Shown: positions 1 to 14,287, numbered from the stretch's first letter. The stretch is 64,000 nt of DNA from Perca fluviatilis (GCF_010015445.1 NC_053114.1:20239724-20303723), one strand, 5' to 3'. A program made the numbers and translations. Notes: generated from the letters alone by a model not told the origin.

Positions 1-139
1 TTATACAGCTGAGGAAGAGCAACGTCCGAGAAATACTTGCGGCTAGGTACTGTATATTGAGCGTCCAAAACTTTCAGCATGTTGTTAAACCCTCTCTTCT
101 CAACAGAGTAAACTGGCAGCATATCCGTAGCTATGTAGA
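1..139 (-). pseudogene. hAT/ZBED-like transposase fragment
   Basis: The reverse strand reads through without a stop as a hAT-superfamily transposase segment: ATDMLPVYSVEK, GFNNMLKVLDAQY, then PSRKYFSDVALPQLY at the window edge. This block lies upstream of the catalytic RNase-H-like region in hAT transposases of the ZBED1/Charlie type. The gene continues beyond base 1, so intactness cannot be judged. No start codon is assigned, because upstream in-frame sequence degenerates near base 140, perhaps at a splice site. The protein would cut and rejoin DNA at the element's terminal repeats. The family match is by motif recognition only. Confidence 0.7.
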
Positions 140-267
140 GGGTAATTGCCTGACTACTACTGAAGAGGGGGAGAAAAAAAATCTAAAAAATCGATTTTTT
201 GAAAATATGAATCGATTTGACCTACCAACTCGATTTTTAAATCAAATTGATTTTTTTCCCAGCCCTA
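1..267 (-). mobile_element. hAT transposon, one end (truncated by window edge)
   Basis: The right boundary reads CCCAGCCCTA at 258-267, a typical hAT terminus, preceded by AT-rich ATCGATTTTTT-type subterminal repeats at 190-255. Directly after it the L2-like LINE 3' region resumes at cttgttgtcccc, so the hAT jumped into that LINE; cttgttgt (268-275) is the probable 8-bp target duplication, but its partner lies outside the window. The transposase fragment inside reads leftward, so the visible end is the element's 5' end in coding sense. Confidence 0.75.
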
Positions 268-706
268 CTTGTTGTCCCCAGAGTCAGAACTAAACAGGGG
301 GAAGCAGCGTTCAGTTTTTTATGCTCCGCATATCTGGAACAAACTCCCAGAAAACTGCAGGTCCGCAGCAACTCTCAGTTCTTTTGAATCAAAGCTAAAG
401 ACCTATCTTTTTGATGTTGCCTTTCTTTAAATAACTGTTCATTTGTTATACTGAAGTTGCATTGATGACACTGTATGACACTCGATAACTGCTCTTTAAT
501 GTTTAATTTCTTATACTGCACTGTAACTTTTATTCGCCTATTTTATCTCTCAGTTCTTTAAATTCTTATACTGCACTATCAATTTTATTCTTGTCTTTTA
601 ATGTTTTTAATTAGTTTTTAATTGTTTTCTAACTGCTCTTTAATGTTTTGAATTGCCCTGTTGCTGAAATGTGCTATACAAATAAAGCTGCCTTGCCTTG
701 CCTTGC
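268..706 (+). mobile_element. L2/CR1-type LINE 3' end
   Basis: This is nearly the same sequence as 59610-60680: the C-terminal codons (ttgtccccagagtcagaac, tctggaacaaactcccag), then a 3' UTR with repeated actgctctttaatgtttt and tgctgaaatgtgctatacaaa, ending in the pentamer tail ccttg at 690-706. Short tandem tails rather than poly-A are typical of the L2/CR1 group. The copy is 5'-truncated by the hAT insertion and its coding part is out of frame. Confidence 0.8.
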
Positions 707-2008
707 AAATGGCAGGCAGGTAGTGGATATGAGGATTTGATAAGACGATGGCAGGAGGAGCTGTGAGGCATCTACAGAAAAGATGGAGAGACCATCCTTG
801 TCCACAGGTTTTCATTTTAGTTGTTGGGTTGCTCTGGTATTGTACATTTTTCTAAATTGCAGAATGACATATATAGCTTATTTTCTTCATTAGACAGATT
901 CATTTTTCATTTGCGAATCCTAACCACAAAATTAGTATGATCAAGACCAACAAGAATTTTTTTAGGCTATGTGACTTTATCCTAGATGGACAATATAATC
1001 AGTAAATGCTTTATGTTAAATCATTTTCAATACTGAATGTCCAAAACCTCCACTGCTGTGTTGCATTCCTAATTGATTTTCTTGGGGTCGGCTTTCTACA
1101 AGATATTTTAACCTGTTGACACATGAGATTAAAACATATCCCCCATAATCCAATTGCCACCGCTAACACCACAGCTTGTCTCATTCTGTATGAAACAGCT
1201 AAAACATGTTTTGTGTCAGTGGTGTGTAAAATTGCCTACGGTCGGTTTCATGCAACCCATTGACATTCATAGGAAAGAAAAGATGTGTTCCCCCAGTTGG
1301 GACAGACAAGAGGCTGTTATTTGGTTGAAGGCAGTGTCATGCTTTTTGTTATGCTTAGCATGTTTGTAGCTCACATTTGCAGAACACCAGAAAGTGATGC
1401 GTTTTAAAATGTCTGTTACACCCTCTTGCTGTAATTAGTCATTCGTAATAAAGAGGCTCACAACTATTATAGGTATTATCTCTCTATGAAGAGATGATTT
1501 CTATAATGCAGTCTTGCACATATGTTTCAGAAAGATTTGGTACATGTAATAGTTCCTTGAGAGGAATGATAATTCATACAGCCAGCAATATTTATAGCAT
1601 GGCTTTAGCTTGCTGATCCTGATATGGCAAAGTATTGACCCTTCCATATGGCACGATTATACGCTTTGTTTCCTAAAGGCCAGAAAAAGCAGCCTGTGAC
1701 AATAAAGTTGCAGCCTGACATTAAAATGCTTTATCGCTTTTCTTTGTCACTGATCATCTCAGGAAAGTGTGTAGTAACTGTAGAAGTTTCAGATTTGATT
1801 TGCTTGTTTCTTATTACCACTCAACAAACTTAATCAACTTTTTGTTGGAGCTTCTGAATAAATGAATTAAGTTGTTGAATTTGATTGAAAGTTTTTTTTT
1901 AAATATATATATATAATGTATATATCATATACTAAAACCAGTTGTTTCGACATTACTGTGTTGACTATTTAAGTGTGTTGCAGGATCTTCAAGATCTCAG
2001 ACCTATTT
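707..2008. other. Intergenic, no recognised feature
   Basis: AT-rich single-copy-looking DNA. Reading frames are all short, with no conserved motif, splice pattern or terminal repeat. A short (AT)n run sits at about 1904-1915. Confidence 0.6.
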
Positions 2009-3142
2009 CAGGGCTCTAGAGTGCAAACAATTTGGAAGGGTACAGGGTACTAAGATTTTTCCTAGCACCTAATGTCACTTAGCGTAAAGCCGTGCCAGTG
2101 TTTGGATCTCTCCTCCGCGCAGCCGCCCCCCCCATTCACTCACACACTGCTCACCTGCAACATACACACACACAGCGCCGCCAGTCCAAACTGCTGACAT
2201 TTGTCTACAATTTTAATTGTTATTAACACAGCTGTATATTGTTAATTATGAGAGGGAAACCTGTATTGGTACCAGTGTTTCCGCTGGTAACTCTCTGTTA
2301 TTAAGGCCACGATGGCGAAAAACACATTAGAAGTTATTGAACACAACTAACTTCAGTTGTGTTGAGTAATAGCATGTAAGACGGCGCCTGCTGGACCTGG
2401 GCGAGAGATGTGACCCATGGCCGGAATATCATAGTTCATAAAAATGCAGCGCAGTGACGATACAGACATTTCATAGCCTACACAAGACGTGTGTAATGCC
2501 GCTGACCCGCCAAAGCGCATTCGACCCGTGCTGGACCCGTTCATAATGAGTCAGCCGTCACTCTGTGAGTAGCATACGCTTCAGTCCATCGCCCTCCCTG
2601 TCTCCCTATGTCTGTCGGTCTGTTTATTTTAATTTTTTTTTTTTAAGATTTCGGCCTTTATTTTCATAGGAAAGCTGAAGACATGAAAGGGGAGAGAGAT
2701 GCGGGAATGACAGAGGAAAGGGCCGCAGGTAGGAGTCGAATCTCTATATGTACCAACAGAGCTATCCAGCTATCCTCTTTTAATCAGTCGGTTATTGTTG
2801 TTGAAAACAAGTGAAGGAGCTTTCTCAGAGATATATATATATATATATTTTTTTTTTTAATACATCCTAGGCTATTTATTTCAAATAACTTTCATTTACA
2901 TGTGTTGCAGCTGTATATTTTTAAACTGGTAAAGGAAACCCTGTCTTTGCATTTTATTTTAATCACAATCTGTTTTAATAAAAAAGCATGTGAAAAGTAG
3001 CTTTGACTTAAAACTGAACATTTAGCCCACTTTGTAAAAAAATACAGAGCTATATATCGTTAACAGCGACGTGAGGAAAAATTTGGGTGCACCTACATTT
3101 TGTGCTGGTGCACCTAAATAAAAAAGTTAGTCTGGAGCCCTG
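2009..3142. mobile_element. Non-autonomous hAT-like transposon (CAGGGCTC ends)
   Basis: The ends are CAGGGCTCTAGAGTGC on the left and GTCTGGAGCCCTG on the right, inverted repeats of the CAGGG hAT type. The subterminal ttgggtgcaccta / ggtgcacctaaata motif near the right end is a style seen in fish hATs. The length of 1,134 bp and absence of a transposase frame make it non-autonomous. An exact 8-bp target duplication was not found (acctattt versus aatttatc). It contains a SINE and a (TA)n run at 2831-2849. Confidence 0.6.
2636..2775 (-). repeat. tRNA-derived SINE, minus strand
   Basis: On the reverse strand this begins with a degenerate tRNA-like head: ggatagctctgttggtac resembles an A box and attcgactcctacc a B box. 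A pyrimidine-rich body with cattcccgcatctctc and tttcatgtcttcagcttt follows, ending in aataaaggccgaaatc. This order (tRNA-like head, C/T body, aaaataaaggcc tail) matches a common teleost SINE. It lies inside the hAT-like element. RNA polymerase III activity is unlikely given the decayed boxes. Confidence 0.55.
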
Positions 3143-5121
3143 AATTTATCGAGAAAAGGTGTACAAAAGTTTAAAAGGTTAATGGCCTATTTCCCCAGAG
3201 TAGTAAATTGGTAAAGTTACAGGCACACTTCGTCAACAATTTGTGAAGCTAATTGTCATGCTATCGTGAGACTGATGGCCTTGTTCTGTAGGAGTGTAGC
3301 TCTGCAACTGAATTAATTACAATATGTAATATTTGAATAACTAATGTTCAGGACATTGTAGGTTTAGGATCTCCGAGTCTGTTAAGAAGCAGATGTTCTG
3401 CAAGTAGCATGGTGATAAAAGAGATGGTACTGTGAAGTTCAGTCATCTCTAATAATGATTTCACCACTTATCAAAGGAGAAAGCTAATCTAGTATACACC
3501 TGGTGCAAAGGTTGGCTGGAATGATAACCTGGATTGTGTCCAAAATTACTTTTCCCTATACCCTACATAATAAAAACTCATTAATTTACATACTACGCTA
3601 GAGTGAGTAGTAAATTAAGATTTTGTGCATGCTTCGGGCGATACATTTTTTTGTTCTATTGTGTGGGTTTTTTGTGGGAATTAAAGGAAATAAATTTCAC
3701 ATAGAAAAGTTGGACATTTAAATAAAATGTTTAAGTGGAAGCAAATACGGAGTGAAATAGGAAATAAGGCTTCATTCTTTTGACCCATAATGGCAAATGA
3801 TTAAACGCCACTGATCTAAAATGAAAATACAACTATTATTTTGCCTTTCTTTTTACAAAGGTTAGTTGCCTTTCTTCGCTGCCTGGTATTTTTACCACAC
3901 ACAATATCCGTGCATACAATCTATGGTTTTCAAATTATGTAAAAGATTGTGGTTTCAAAAAAGTCAGGGGATAACCATAGTCATAAGGATACATACAATA
4001 CCAAGTTTCACGGCAATCTTATCAAGAGTTGTTAAGATATTTTTAGTCTGGACCAAAGTGGTACATGCCATCCACAGAACCGCTAGCGCCACTTAAAAGC
4101 AAACGTTAAATGTTGGACTGTAACAGATCAAAAATAGCAGAAATGATATGGTATCCCACCACCCACCATCATGAACTCCACACCCAGGAGTTCCATCCAC
4201 ACCCACAACTTGGCAATATGTGATGATACTTCAAAAAGAATAAATAGATAATATTAGACAATCTTATTCACAGTGGTGGAATACTGTCACTACCCCCATC
4301 TGATGCCATTTCAATTGTTTTAAGTAAAGAGAAGTCATAATAAGGCTGACTAAAGTTAGGTTGTAGGCAGTTACAACATATTAGGCTAATCACTGTTTGA
4401 GTCCTTGATCTCATTAAACTATCGGGACATAGATGTCCTTGCCATTACAGAGAACCATTAAAAAAAATAAAAATAAGAATTCATAGGAAGAATAATATAG
4501 AAACTGAGACATGTTTTTCAAAGGCTCTGCTTCCTCTTCCTTCTGTTGCCACCTACTTAAGCATGCATGGTCAAGCAGCAGCAGAGTCTGCTCGTTTGTC
4601 TCATTAGTGGAGAAGACAGAAAGAAGTATGACTCCCCTGAAATACCTGTCCTTGCCCACAACTCAGGGCAGGCTGAATGAAAGATGACCATATTGAAATC
4701 CGGCTTCTGATTGATTTTCTGTATCAAACATCAATAGAAGGAATATGGGATGAAGAATTCTGACAAGTTTTTGTGTTTATGTTATTGTCATTGAACATTA
4801 AATACTTATCACTTAAGTCAATTTTCAAGATATTTGTTGTCAGATGTGGAAAAATTACAGAAGCAGTTGTCAAAATCATAAATAATGCTTATGTTCACAA
4901 TGGTTTGTAAAATTAATAAGAAATGAATTGAACTTCAAGGAATAACTAAGGAGACGTGAAAAACAATCTACCTACTGGACTCTTCAAACTCAACATTATT
5001 AATCTGTTGCAATGGAAATGCAGATAAAGCTCCAGAACAAGATCTTTGAAAAATATATGAAGTGTGAAGTTTAAGCCTTGAAACACCATCATTATATTAC
5101 TGTTAGATGAACAATTAAACA
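3143..5121. other. Intergenic, mostly unrecognised
   Basis: No gene. The only recognisable part is an interspersed-repeat-like patch near 3950-4095; the rest is AT-rich with short chance frames. Confidence 0.55.
3950..4095 (-). repeat. Old interspersed repeat fragment
   Basis: The wording gtcaggggataaccatagt, accaagtttcacggcaatc and cgctagcgccac recurs in fish genomes as a decayed repeat, usually in the reverse sense. I cannot name the parent family. The assignment rests on memory of the motif. Confidence 0.3.
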
Positions 5122-5129
5122 ATCAACAG

Positions 5130-6571
5130 TATGGGTGCACCGATCCGACTTTTTTAGTCCCGATACCGATGCCAGGGCTTTGTGTATCTGTCGATACCCG
5201 ATACCGATCCAATACCGTTAATGAATTAATAATAAACTGTATACCTTCCACATCATACCTTCCTTCCACCATGTGGAAGAGACTAAAGGCACCAGACCTT
5301 CCTAACTAAACATTATTTTCCTAACTAAGACAAAATGATTGACATTAATAGATGTAATGTATTGAATTCTAATTTATTTGTTATTTAAAAAACAATTGTG
5401 CATTCAAATTGAAACTATAATGTAATCAAACTTCTTAAAATAAATTTAAATACATAATAATGGGCCATCAATAATGGGCCACCTTTATATAGGTTTATAA
5501 TGGCTTATTCTACTGTCAGGAGTACATAGAATATCACAAAAACATGTTAATGTCATCATGTTTACTAAAAGCTTTGATTAAGGGTTTGCTTGGCTCCACA
5601 GTTACAGAAGCTAAACTATTTGTATTGTGCAAACTGCAAAGTAGTAAAATAAACTCAAATCGAATGAAGAGCCTACACATACAAACAACTTTAACACCGT
5701 TTCCCTTTCAAAACTAAATAGTTGTAAGCTAGTACTGTATAACCACTACCTTGGCCACAGGTAAGTTAGGTTGTTGTAGTGTGGTTGTAGTGGGGGACTG
5801 AACGTAGCTCCGCTGTCAGCCTCCTTCGCTGTTTGAATAATGTTAGCAGGTTGGCGGACGTATTTCAGCGAGGCGAGACATCTTAAATCCAGAGTTTTAA
5901 TCACTGCTCCGAACCAGTCTTTCTCAACGGTCTGTAGCGGGACCGGAGGTGGATTGCGTTCGTAACGTTGCTCCGCTGCATGCTTGAAGTGACAGGTCTT
6001 TAACGTTAGCGCAGTAACGTTAGCACGGCCGAGTAATGTTAGAGCGACGGGCTACAACCGTGGCTAAATTATGTCCGATTTGTTAGAAAGAAAAAAAACA
6101 TGGGAACAACCGACGGCTCCTCTCTTGAGCACATGTTGTTCTGGTGTATCTCCGGTCTTTCTTCATCCTCTAGCTAACTTTCTTCTAGGTTCTTGTGCAG
6201 TAGCGACCGTAGCCTCTCCCAGCTTAACAGACTGTTATGCTACCTGGCTAGCTAGGCTAGCAGATGTAATGTTACCCAGCATGCCATTCGGCGGTGTAGC
6301 TACATTTGTAAATGTAAAATTATTAGTGTTAGAAACTGTTTAAGTCTCAAATTGTTATATGCTTTGGTGTTTTATCCTTTTAAGAGAGTTAGTTGTGGGT
6401 TATTAATTGTTGTGTTATAAAGTTACTACCATGAGTGAGAAGGGTACGCAGTTAACAGGGGCCCCGGTGCTGCGACGGCGTGTTAAAAAAAAAAAGAAAA
6501 AAAAATATACCAGCTATTTTTGCAATATCGGGGCCGATATCCGATCCTAATATCGGATCGGTGCACCCCTA
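5130..6571. mobile_element. Non-autonomous hAT transposon with perfect 8-bp duplication
   Basis: The left end TATGGGTGCACCGATC and right end GATCGGTGCACCCCTA are inverted repeats with one mismatch. Both are flanked by ATCAACAG (5122-5129 and 6572-6579), a perfect 8-bp target duplication as hATs produce. The ends are rich in ccgatacc / ggtatcgg-like subterminal motifs. The interior (1,442 bp) has an uninformative open frame at 6071-6343 and no transposase similarity that I can see, so it would need a transposase in trans. Confidence 0.88.
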
Positions 6572-6579
6572 ATCAACAG

Positions 6580-8053
6580 TATGATGTAATGCACTTCAGA
6601 AAAATAAAGCTTCACATTGAAGTACAATTATAGTTTTCAAAGAAATATGATCATGTACTCTTAGTTGCAAATAGGGCTGTGCAATTAATGTAGCTTACCA
6701 TAAAAAAAGTGAGTGAAACTGTGCATTATGAATTTCAAATAACTTTACAAATGTGTAACAATTCAGAGGAATAAGTCTGAACCTACCAGGTGCCCTAAAA
6801 TGTTAATCTGTAAACTTTGAAGTCAAGGTTTGGAAATAAATCTGTGTGCACAGATGTAATAAATAGGATGCAGGGTTTTCTTTGAAGGCTCTCCAGATGT
6901 CTTTTTATATCAATCTTACATTGGTTTAGAGGTAGCCTTCTTTCAAGTCAAAAGCTCATAGCAAAAAGGCCATGGCTTCAGCATTAATTATAGATAGCTC
7001 TTGAGAACATTCTCATGAATAAAAAAGTGGCTTATACTTGAGAAAAAACTTTTAACTTGTGATTGACTTGCAATGTTATTCTGCATCTTTAGACCAGTAC
7101 TCCGATTAAGAAGGAAAGAAAACATATATACAGTAAATAGGTTGGTTTGGGGGTACTTATTGTTGGTCAATTTTTTTATATTAATGTAAAGGAAGGTAAT
7201 GCATTGACTAAACTGAGTCTGATGCACATATCCCATAAAGAAAAGACATACATTGTTATTGTGTTATTGTGAGGAAGACCCGCAAAACATTGTTTACATT
7301 TATTTTTTATTTAAATTAAAATATATTTTGTTCTATCTGATGCTGTTTTGAATTTGAAGCAGCATTTAACCTGCAGCATAAAACCTAAAAAGCATTATAC
7401 CAATGCTGAAACATTGTAATCCATTTCAGCATTTTTATTTTTGGCAAGTAAACTACATGTTACATGATTACATTTATCACATTTTGTCAACTGAAAGAAC
7501 TTCATCTTATTTATCTTTTTGTGAACTGAAACTGAACTGAAAAATGAATTAATTACCAGCTAAACAGAAAAAACGGAAACTTGCCAGTTACACTTTACAT
7601 AGGCTACATTATAATGTGATGTAAAAATGTATTAGGGAATGTTATATAATATAGGGGTATTACAGTAAATATAATCTTGCAATCGTTTTCACAAATACTT
7701 GGAACACTACATAAGCAGTTTTGAATAAAAAATGGGTAACAACATTCTGCATGTGTGCACAAATACTTTAAAAAGTGTCCATTTATAGATCAACAGATGG
7801 CTGATGTAAACACAGGCCACTACTATGCTACTTTCCTGGAGCTGCGTCCAGGTGATGAATAGCCACAGCAGTCACTGTCTGCTTGACCTACTTTGTCTTC
7901 AATTGACATAATTCTAGTTTAGGTTATAAGCAACATTTATCACTGACTGCAAACTACAGTGCAGTGCTTTATCCCCCCCGGTGCTACTGTGGTTGAATTA
8001 GATTCCTTATTTATTAATTATTGATTTAGATTCCTCATTCATCTTTGTGCATG
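6580..8053. other. Intergenic, no recognised feature
   Basis: AT-rich DNA with no credible coding region, terminal repeat or known repeat family visible. Confidence 0.6.
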
Positions 8054-8094
8054 CATGTATTAGAGTCTCATGTTACATGAGACTCTAATACATG
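8054..8094. repeat. Perfect 41-bp palindrome
   Basis: CATGTATTAGAGTCTCATGT is followed, after a single central base, by its exact reverse complement. It would form a 20-bp stem with essentially no loop. It lies about 40 bp before a 110-bp CA repeat. It may be the remnant of two fused transposon ends, but no flanking duplication is visible. Confidence 0.85.
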
Positions 8095-8127
8095 CTGGAT
8101 GTCACCACTACTACTAGCAGGGAGTAG

Positions 8128-9758
<1,631 letters not shown>

Positions 9759-9762
9759 TTAA

Positions 9763-10102
9763 CGTTCACCCAAATGCTTCCTCAGAGAAGTTAAGAGCTA
9801 GCAGCTGGTAGGCTTAGCTTAGCACAAAGACTGGAAACATGGAGAAACAGCCAGCCTTGCTCTGTCTGAAGGTAACTAAAATGGCTACTAGCACCTCTAA
9901 AGCTTTTATTATTTTGTTGTATCTCATTTTTTTTAATTTTTTTTTTTATTAAATCTGTAGAAAAAAAGTTTAAAAAAAACAATTCACTCTTTTATAGGGG
10001 TTATGTGCCAGATTATTTTTTGGCGGGAACAGCAGTAGGAGCTTCTCATCTAACTCTCTGCCAGAAAAAACAACATGTTTCCCAAATTGCAAAACTATTC
10101 CT
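9763..10102 (+). mobile_element. TTAA-type MITE remnant
   Basis: The body reads ggcttagcttagcacaaaga, ctggaaacatggagaaaca and ctactagcacctctaaagc, and the right end reads catctaactctctgccag then caaaactattcctttaa. This is the order of an abundant fish MITE that targets TTAA (10103-10106). The left terminal repeat is absent or decayed; a TTAA occurs at 9759-9762, but the bases after it do not match the right end. Confidence 0.55.
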
Positions 10103-10189
10103 TTAAAGACAAAAATGTCAGAAGGAGGAGAAGATCTGGAAGTGAAGGGTAACCTGTCCATAGGTCTGGGGGCAACAATTTAAATTGCT

Positions 10190-10600
10190 GGATCAACTTT
10201 GGATTTTAATTGGAAGCAAGCAATGGAGAGGAGCGATTGTAAGAAGAGCCCAATGGTAAAATAGGTACTGAGGAGTCTGGTGATATAAACTGGGGAGGAA
10301 TAAATAATCTTTAAATCAATTCTGTATTTGGTAGCCAGTGAAGGATGGCCAAAAAAAGAGAGGAATGTTCTCTCCTCTGAATGAAGAGCCTTGCTGCTGC
10401 GTTTTGAACATGCTGCAGGCGATACAAGGCTGACTCTCACATAGAGAAGAGAATTACCATACAATAAGCAAATAAAACCTGTACATGTTCTTTGTATGTA
10501 CTGCAATCTCCAAATCCCCAAATGACAGAAATTATTGAAATTTTGCAATAGATGTCTGATGGATAGAATGTTGGTTAGAGCACGACAGGAGTCTTTAGAG
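10190..10600. repeat. Decayed LINE-associated repeat
   Basis: The segments gtagccagtgaaggatgg, agagccttgctgctgcgttt, aacatgctgcaggcga and ctctcacatagagaagagaa match in order a widespread fish interspersed repeat, probably a retroelement untranslated region. No intact frame exists and the parent family is uncertain. Confidence 0.4.
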
Positions 10601-11909
10601 CCAAAGATGAGGACAACTTATGCTCATTTAGCTTCAGAAAGCTTTTAGCAAACCAGCATATGATATCCTCAAGAGTAGGGACTAAAGCAACATGGATCAC
10701 CCGGTTTCAGTGGAGAGTACAGCTGCGTGTGGTCAGGGGGAGATGGATATATAGATTTTTTTTGTTTGTTTTTGTTTTAATAGAGCCCACTGGGAGCATA
10801 TATAAACAGGATACATTTAGATATAAAATATCAAAATAGAGCCTATAAATAGGGCAGGAGAAAAAACACTGAAGCACATAGCAATCCTGTTTACTGCCCA
10901 CTGTGGCAAGGGTCACTGCAATCCATGTGGCTCTACAAATCACATCTTTGATAAACTTTGTCAAACAAACATGCAATTTACTTTCATTGATATTCACAGT
11001 GGACCCGTTTGGATTAGATAACAGAAGTTGCACAGGGTGCCTTTCAAAATGACACTCAGTCTGGAGCACCATGGCTCAACAGGGGATGAATCACTCAAAG
11101 CATCTAAGAGGGAAAGGGAACAAAACAAGTCTCTCTCGTTTGAAACCTTGACATTCCAACATGGTTTTTCATGTAAACACCAAATAATTGTTTGGTTTCA
11201 TTTATATCTCATTTCGTTTTCTGTGAAATATTCACAGTACGCTCTGTGGGAGGGTTTGGAAGCGTTGTTCCCTATTGGGAGCTAATATCCAAGTCAGCAG
11301 TTCTCGAATTGTAATGATAGAGTGCCCAAAAATGTAATCCCTCCTTGACTGTCTCCCATGGTGAGTCAATGACATAAGTGACAAAGCTATTACTTCAGAC
11401 AAATGTCTCCGGCAAATTCACACCAGGATATCCAAGCAGAAATAATAATACCATCTTTCTTTGAACTTTCGACACTTCTTTGACTTTCTTTTCCCATTGT
11501 TATCTATTGTATTTTGATTTTATTGTTTTGGTGCTTATGGATAAAAAAGTGTGCCATATATCAGAACATTCTTGACAAGATATGAAGGCATAGAAAATTT
11601 ACCCTCCATAAAAAAAAGACAAGTTTAAACTACTACCATTATTACTGTGTTCCAAATTACACTGTTTCCCCCAAAGATTCTCAACATGCCAGCAGTCTAC
11701 AGTAGGAAACTGTACATGACTGTGTACACACAGACAGCGTAGTCATTATACAGATCTATTATGTAGCTCATTTAAATGGTACATTTGATTCCATTCCCAA
11801 CTACCTGTATCCAAATGCTAACCTTTAGCTTCCTAACAGTCTATCAAAAACTGCAACTACTATGCACATACTCTGCATTTAAAAGAGAAAATAATAATAC
11901 CAATTTTTC
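10601..11909. other. Intergenic, no recognised feature
   Basis: Open frames at 10707-11072 (minus) and 11028-11285 (plus) show no recognisable domains. Confidence 0.5.
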
Positions 11910-11913
11910 TTAA

Positions 11914-13182
11914 GGGATACTTCACAGATTAGCATTAAGCTTTGTATCAGTAGAAACCCGGTAGTATTTTCGAATGATCGTGCCTCCCTCCCTCATGTCC
12001 CCCTGAGACGAGAGATCTCTGCATTGTGGGTCTGGAAAAAAGCCTCCGACGATGCAAACATCGTCATTTAGCGTCAACGGAGGCATTTTTGCCCAGAGTC
12101 TATGGACTACAGCCAGCTAGTTCCGCATGTTTTCAACCCGCCCATTGGCGGTGGGACTGTCACTAGCCAATGTGAGTCGCGTGTCAGCCATCTTGAAGCT
12201 AAGCTAACATGCTCTCTCTTTTCAGCAGCAAACTTTTACAACAATTATGTGCATTCAAACTCGACACACAAAGCGAGCTTCGCCTGCTACGGAGACCAGC
12301 ACCTAAGCCTGCGGTGTCGCTCGATGCCGCTAGCCGGGTAAGGGGACATCGAAAGCGGTGTGCGTGAAAGCAGAAAAGAGGGACGAGGGCAGGAGTTTGA
12401 GCTAGGTGGAAAGTTAACGCTATCCGGCCAGCTGTCCCATCCAGCCTGCTTGCAAGTGTCCACTCATTAGACAACAAACTGGACGACATCAAACTTCAAT
12501 GAAACTCCCAACGAGAGTTCAGAGACGCCTGTGTTTTTGTGGAAACATGGCTGAACAACAGTGTACCGGACTCCGCTATCCAGCTACCAGGCCTGCTAGC
12601 CCTCCAAGCAGGCCAGGTAAGACTCGTGGAGGTGGGCTGTGTTAACACGGACTGGTGCAGAAATGGGGTGCTTGTATCCAACTAACTGCTGGTGGAGTTT
12701 GTGACTGTTAAATGCCGACCATTCTACATTACACGCAAATTCACGGCTGTGTTTATACTCAGTGTTAACATCCCACCAAGCGCTAATGCTACCAATGTGT
12801 TAGCTGAACTTTACGGAGCCTAATGTGTGTGCACTAAATGTAGCCTGTTTCGTATGTCGTTTTTATATAATGTCGTTTTTATATATTTTAAATGTGTAAC
12901 ACCACTTGAGCCACGGTGAAACGTTGTTTCGTGTATATGGTCGAAATGACAATAAAACACACTTGAGTTGGCCTGACTGCCCGTCTATGCTATCTGTCTG
13001 GCTGTAAGCGGTAGGCGTGGCTTGGGAGGGGATTCGTTGGGAAGCGAAGCAAGTGCATTCAAAATACATTTTCTGGATTTTTGCGGTCTAGAAGGCACCA
13101 ACTTCTAAAAAACTTTCACATTTCTACTACATAAATGACCCAATTTAATACATATTCATCTTTCCAGCGGTGAAATATCCAT
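11914..13182. mobile_element. TTAA-target transposon (piggyBac/Kolobok-like MITE) with LINE insert
   Basis: The left end GGGATACTTCACAG follows TTAA (11910-11913). The right end GGTGAAATATCCAT precedes TTAA (13183-13186); the two are imperfect inverted repeats. The subterminal wording (agcattaagctttgtatc; gtatgttaaattggg-like on the reverse of 13105-13160) fits a fish TTAA family. No transposase frame exists. A LINE remnant occupies 12430-12985. Confidence 0.6.
12430..12985 (+). mobile_element. Internally deleted LINE (endonuclease piece joined to 3' end)
   Basis: In broken frames the sequence encodes SVHSLDNKLDDIKL, CVFVETWLNNSVPDSAIQLP and NTDWCRNGVLVSN, the N-terminal apurinic-type endonuclease of a non-LTR retrotransposon (the ETW block is a conserved part of its active site). 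At about 12830 it passes directly to a 3' UTR type ending (cttgagccacggtgaaac, then aatgacaataaaacac). The reverse transcriptase, normally about 2 kb, is missing, so this copy is an internal deletion or a fusion of two fragments. Confidence 0.65.
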
Positions 13183-13186
13183 TTAA

Positions 13187-14108
13187 GTAAGAGCTCAAGC
13201 TGTGGACAGTGTGCGTTGGTCTATATGTTTGTGTACATCAGTTGAATTTATAGGAGCTTAAAAGTGTATGCACAAATGTGCAATCCTGGGCCTTGTCAGA
13301 AGTAACTGGCTGTGTCTTGGCAGCGCAGCTTTGTAGGTAGCATTAGTCTATGCGGCAGAGGCCATGGACACCTTTCACCTCTCCACAGCAAATGATTGAT
13401 TCTCTATTCCCGCAGAGTGCAGATGGCCTCGGACCACATTTGGAATTTGGCCTTGTCAGATGGAAAGCATCACTCCAGGCTTGCAATGTGAAATGAGTAA
13501 AGGGCCGTTGAAGCAACAAAGGATCTCTACATTAAATAAATGATAGGGATAGTATTAACCTTGAGGCTGCTCAGTAAAAAGATAAGCCCATAGTTACTTT
13601 TTTTTATCACCAACAAAGAAGTAGACTTACACAAACACTTACCTTAAACTGAGCCGTCTATCTGGTGTGGTAATTATATATTACAGCAGAATGCCTGCAA
13701 AGGCAGTGGACCCTTCACTCTGACCTCTCTCACGCAAAAAGTGAATTTTCATTGCAGGTTCATTTCTTATAAGTTTACTTATTTATAGTTGGAATTGATT
13801 GGCTACAGTAATTCCTGTATATAATTTATTAATCTTAATACATTTTTATCACCTGAGCTAAGTAGCAACACTTGATTTTTCTTTTTTAATTATCTGTTAT
13901 CCTTGAACAATTTACTTATTTACTTGTATAGAGAAAAGTAACAAAGTGGTATCACTTCCCTTCTTTAAGTTACATACAGAACTTTTTTGTCAAACGATGA
14001 CAGAAGTTGTTAATACCTGAGAATTAGAAAAATACATTCCTTAGATCAAGTTAGCTAAAAGGGATTAAATAAATCTCATTAAAAAATATTGAACCATCTT
14101 CATTGCAC
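13187..14108. other. Intergenic, no recognised feature
   Basis: No credible frame, repeat family or structural signal seen. Confidence 0.55.
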
Positions 14109-14287
14109 TAAATGTACGGAGCCCCGAAGGTGACATGGAGGAAAAAAAAACAAAAAACAAAGGAAAAAACAAACAAAAAAAACAACATGTACTGGGGGCA
14201 AACACTAACTCGAGATCTCGACTTGGTGACGGAGAAAAAAAAAAAAAAAAAAAAAACACGTACTGGGGGGCAAACACTAAACACTAA

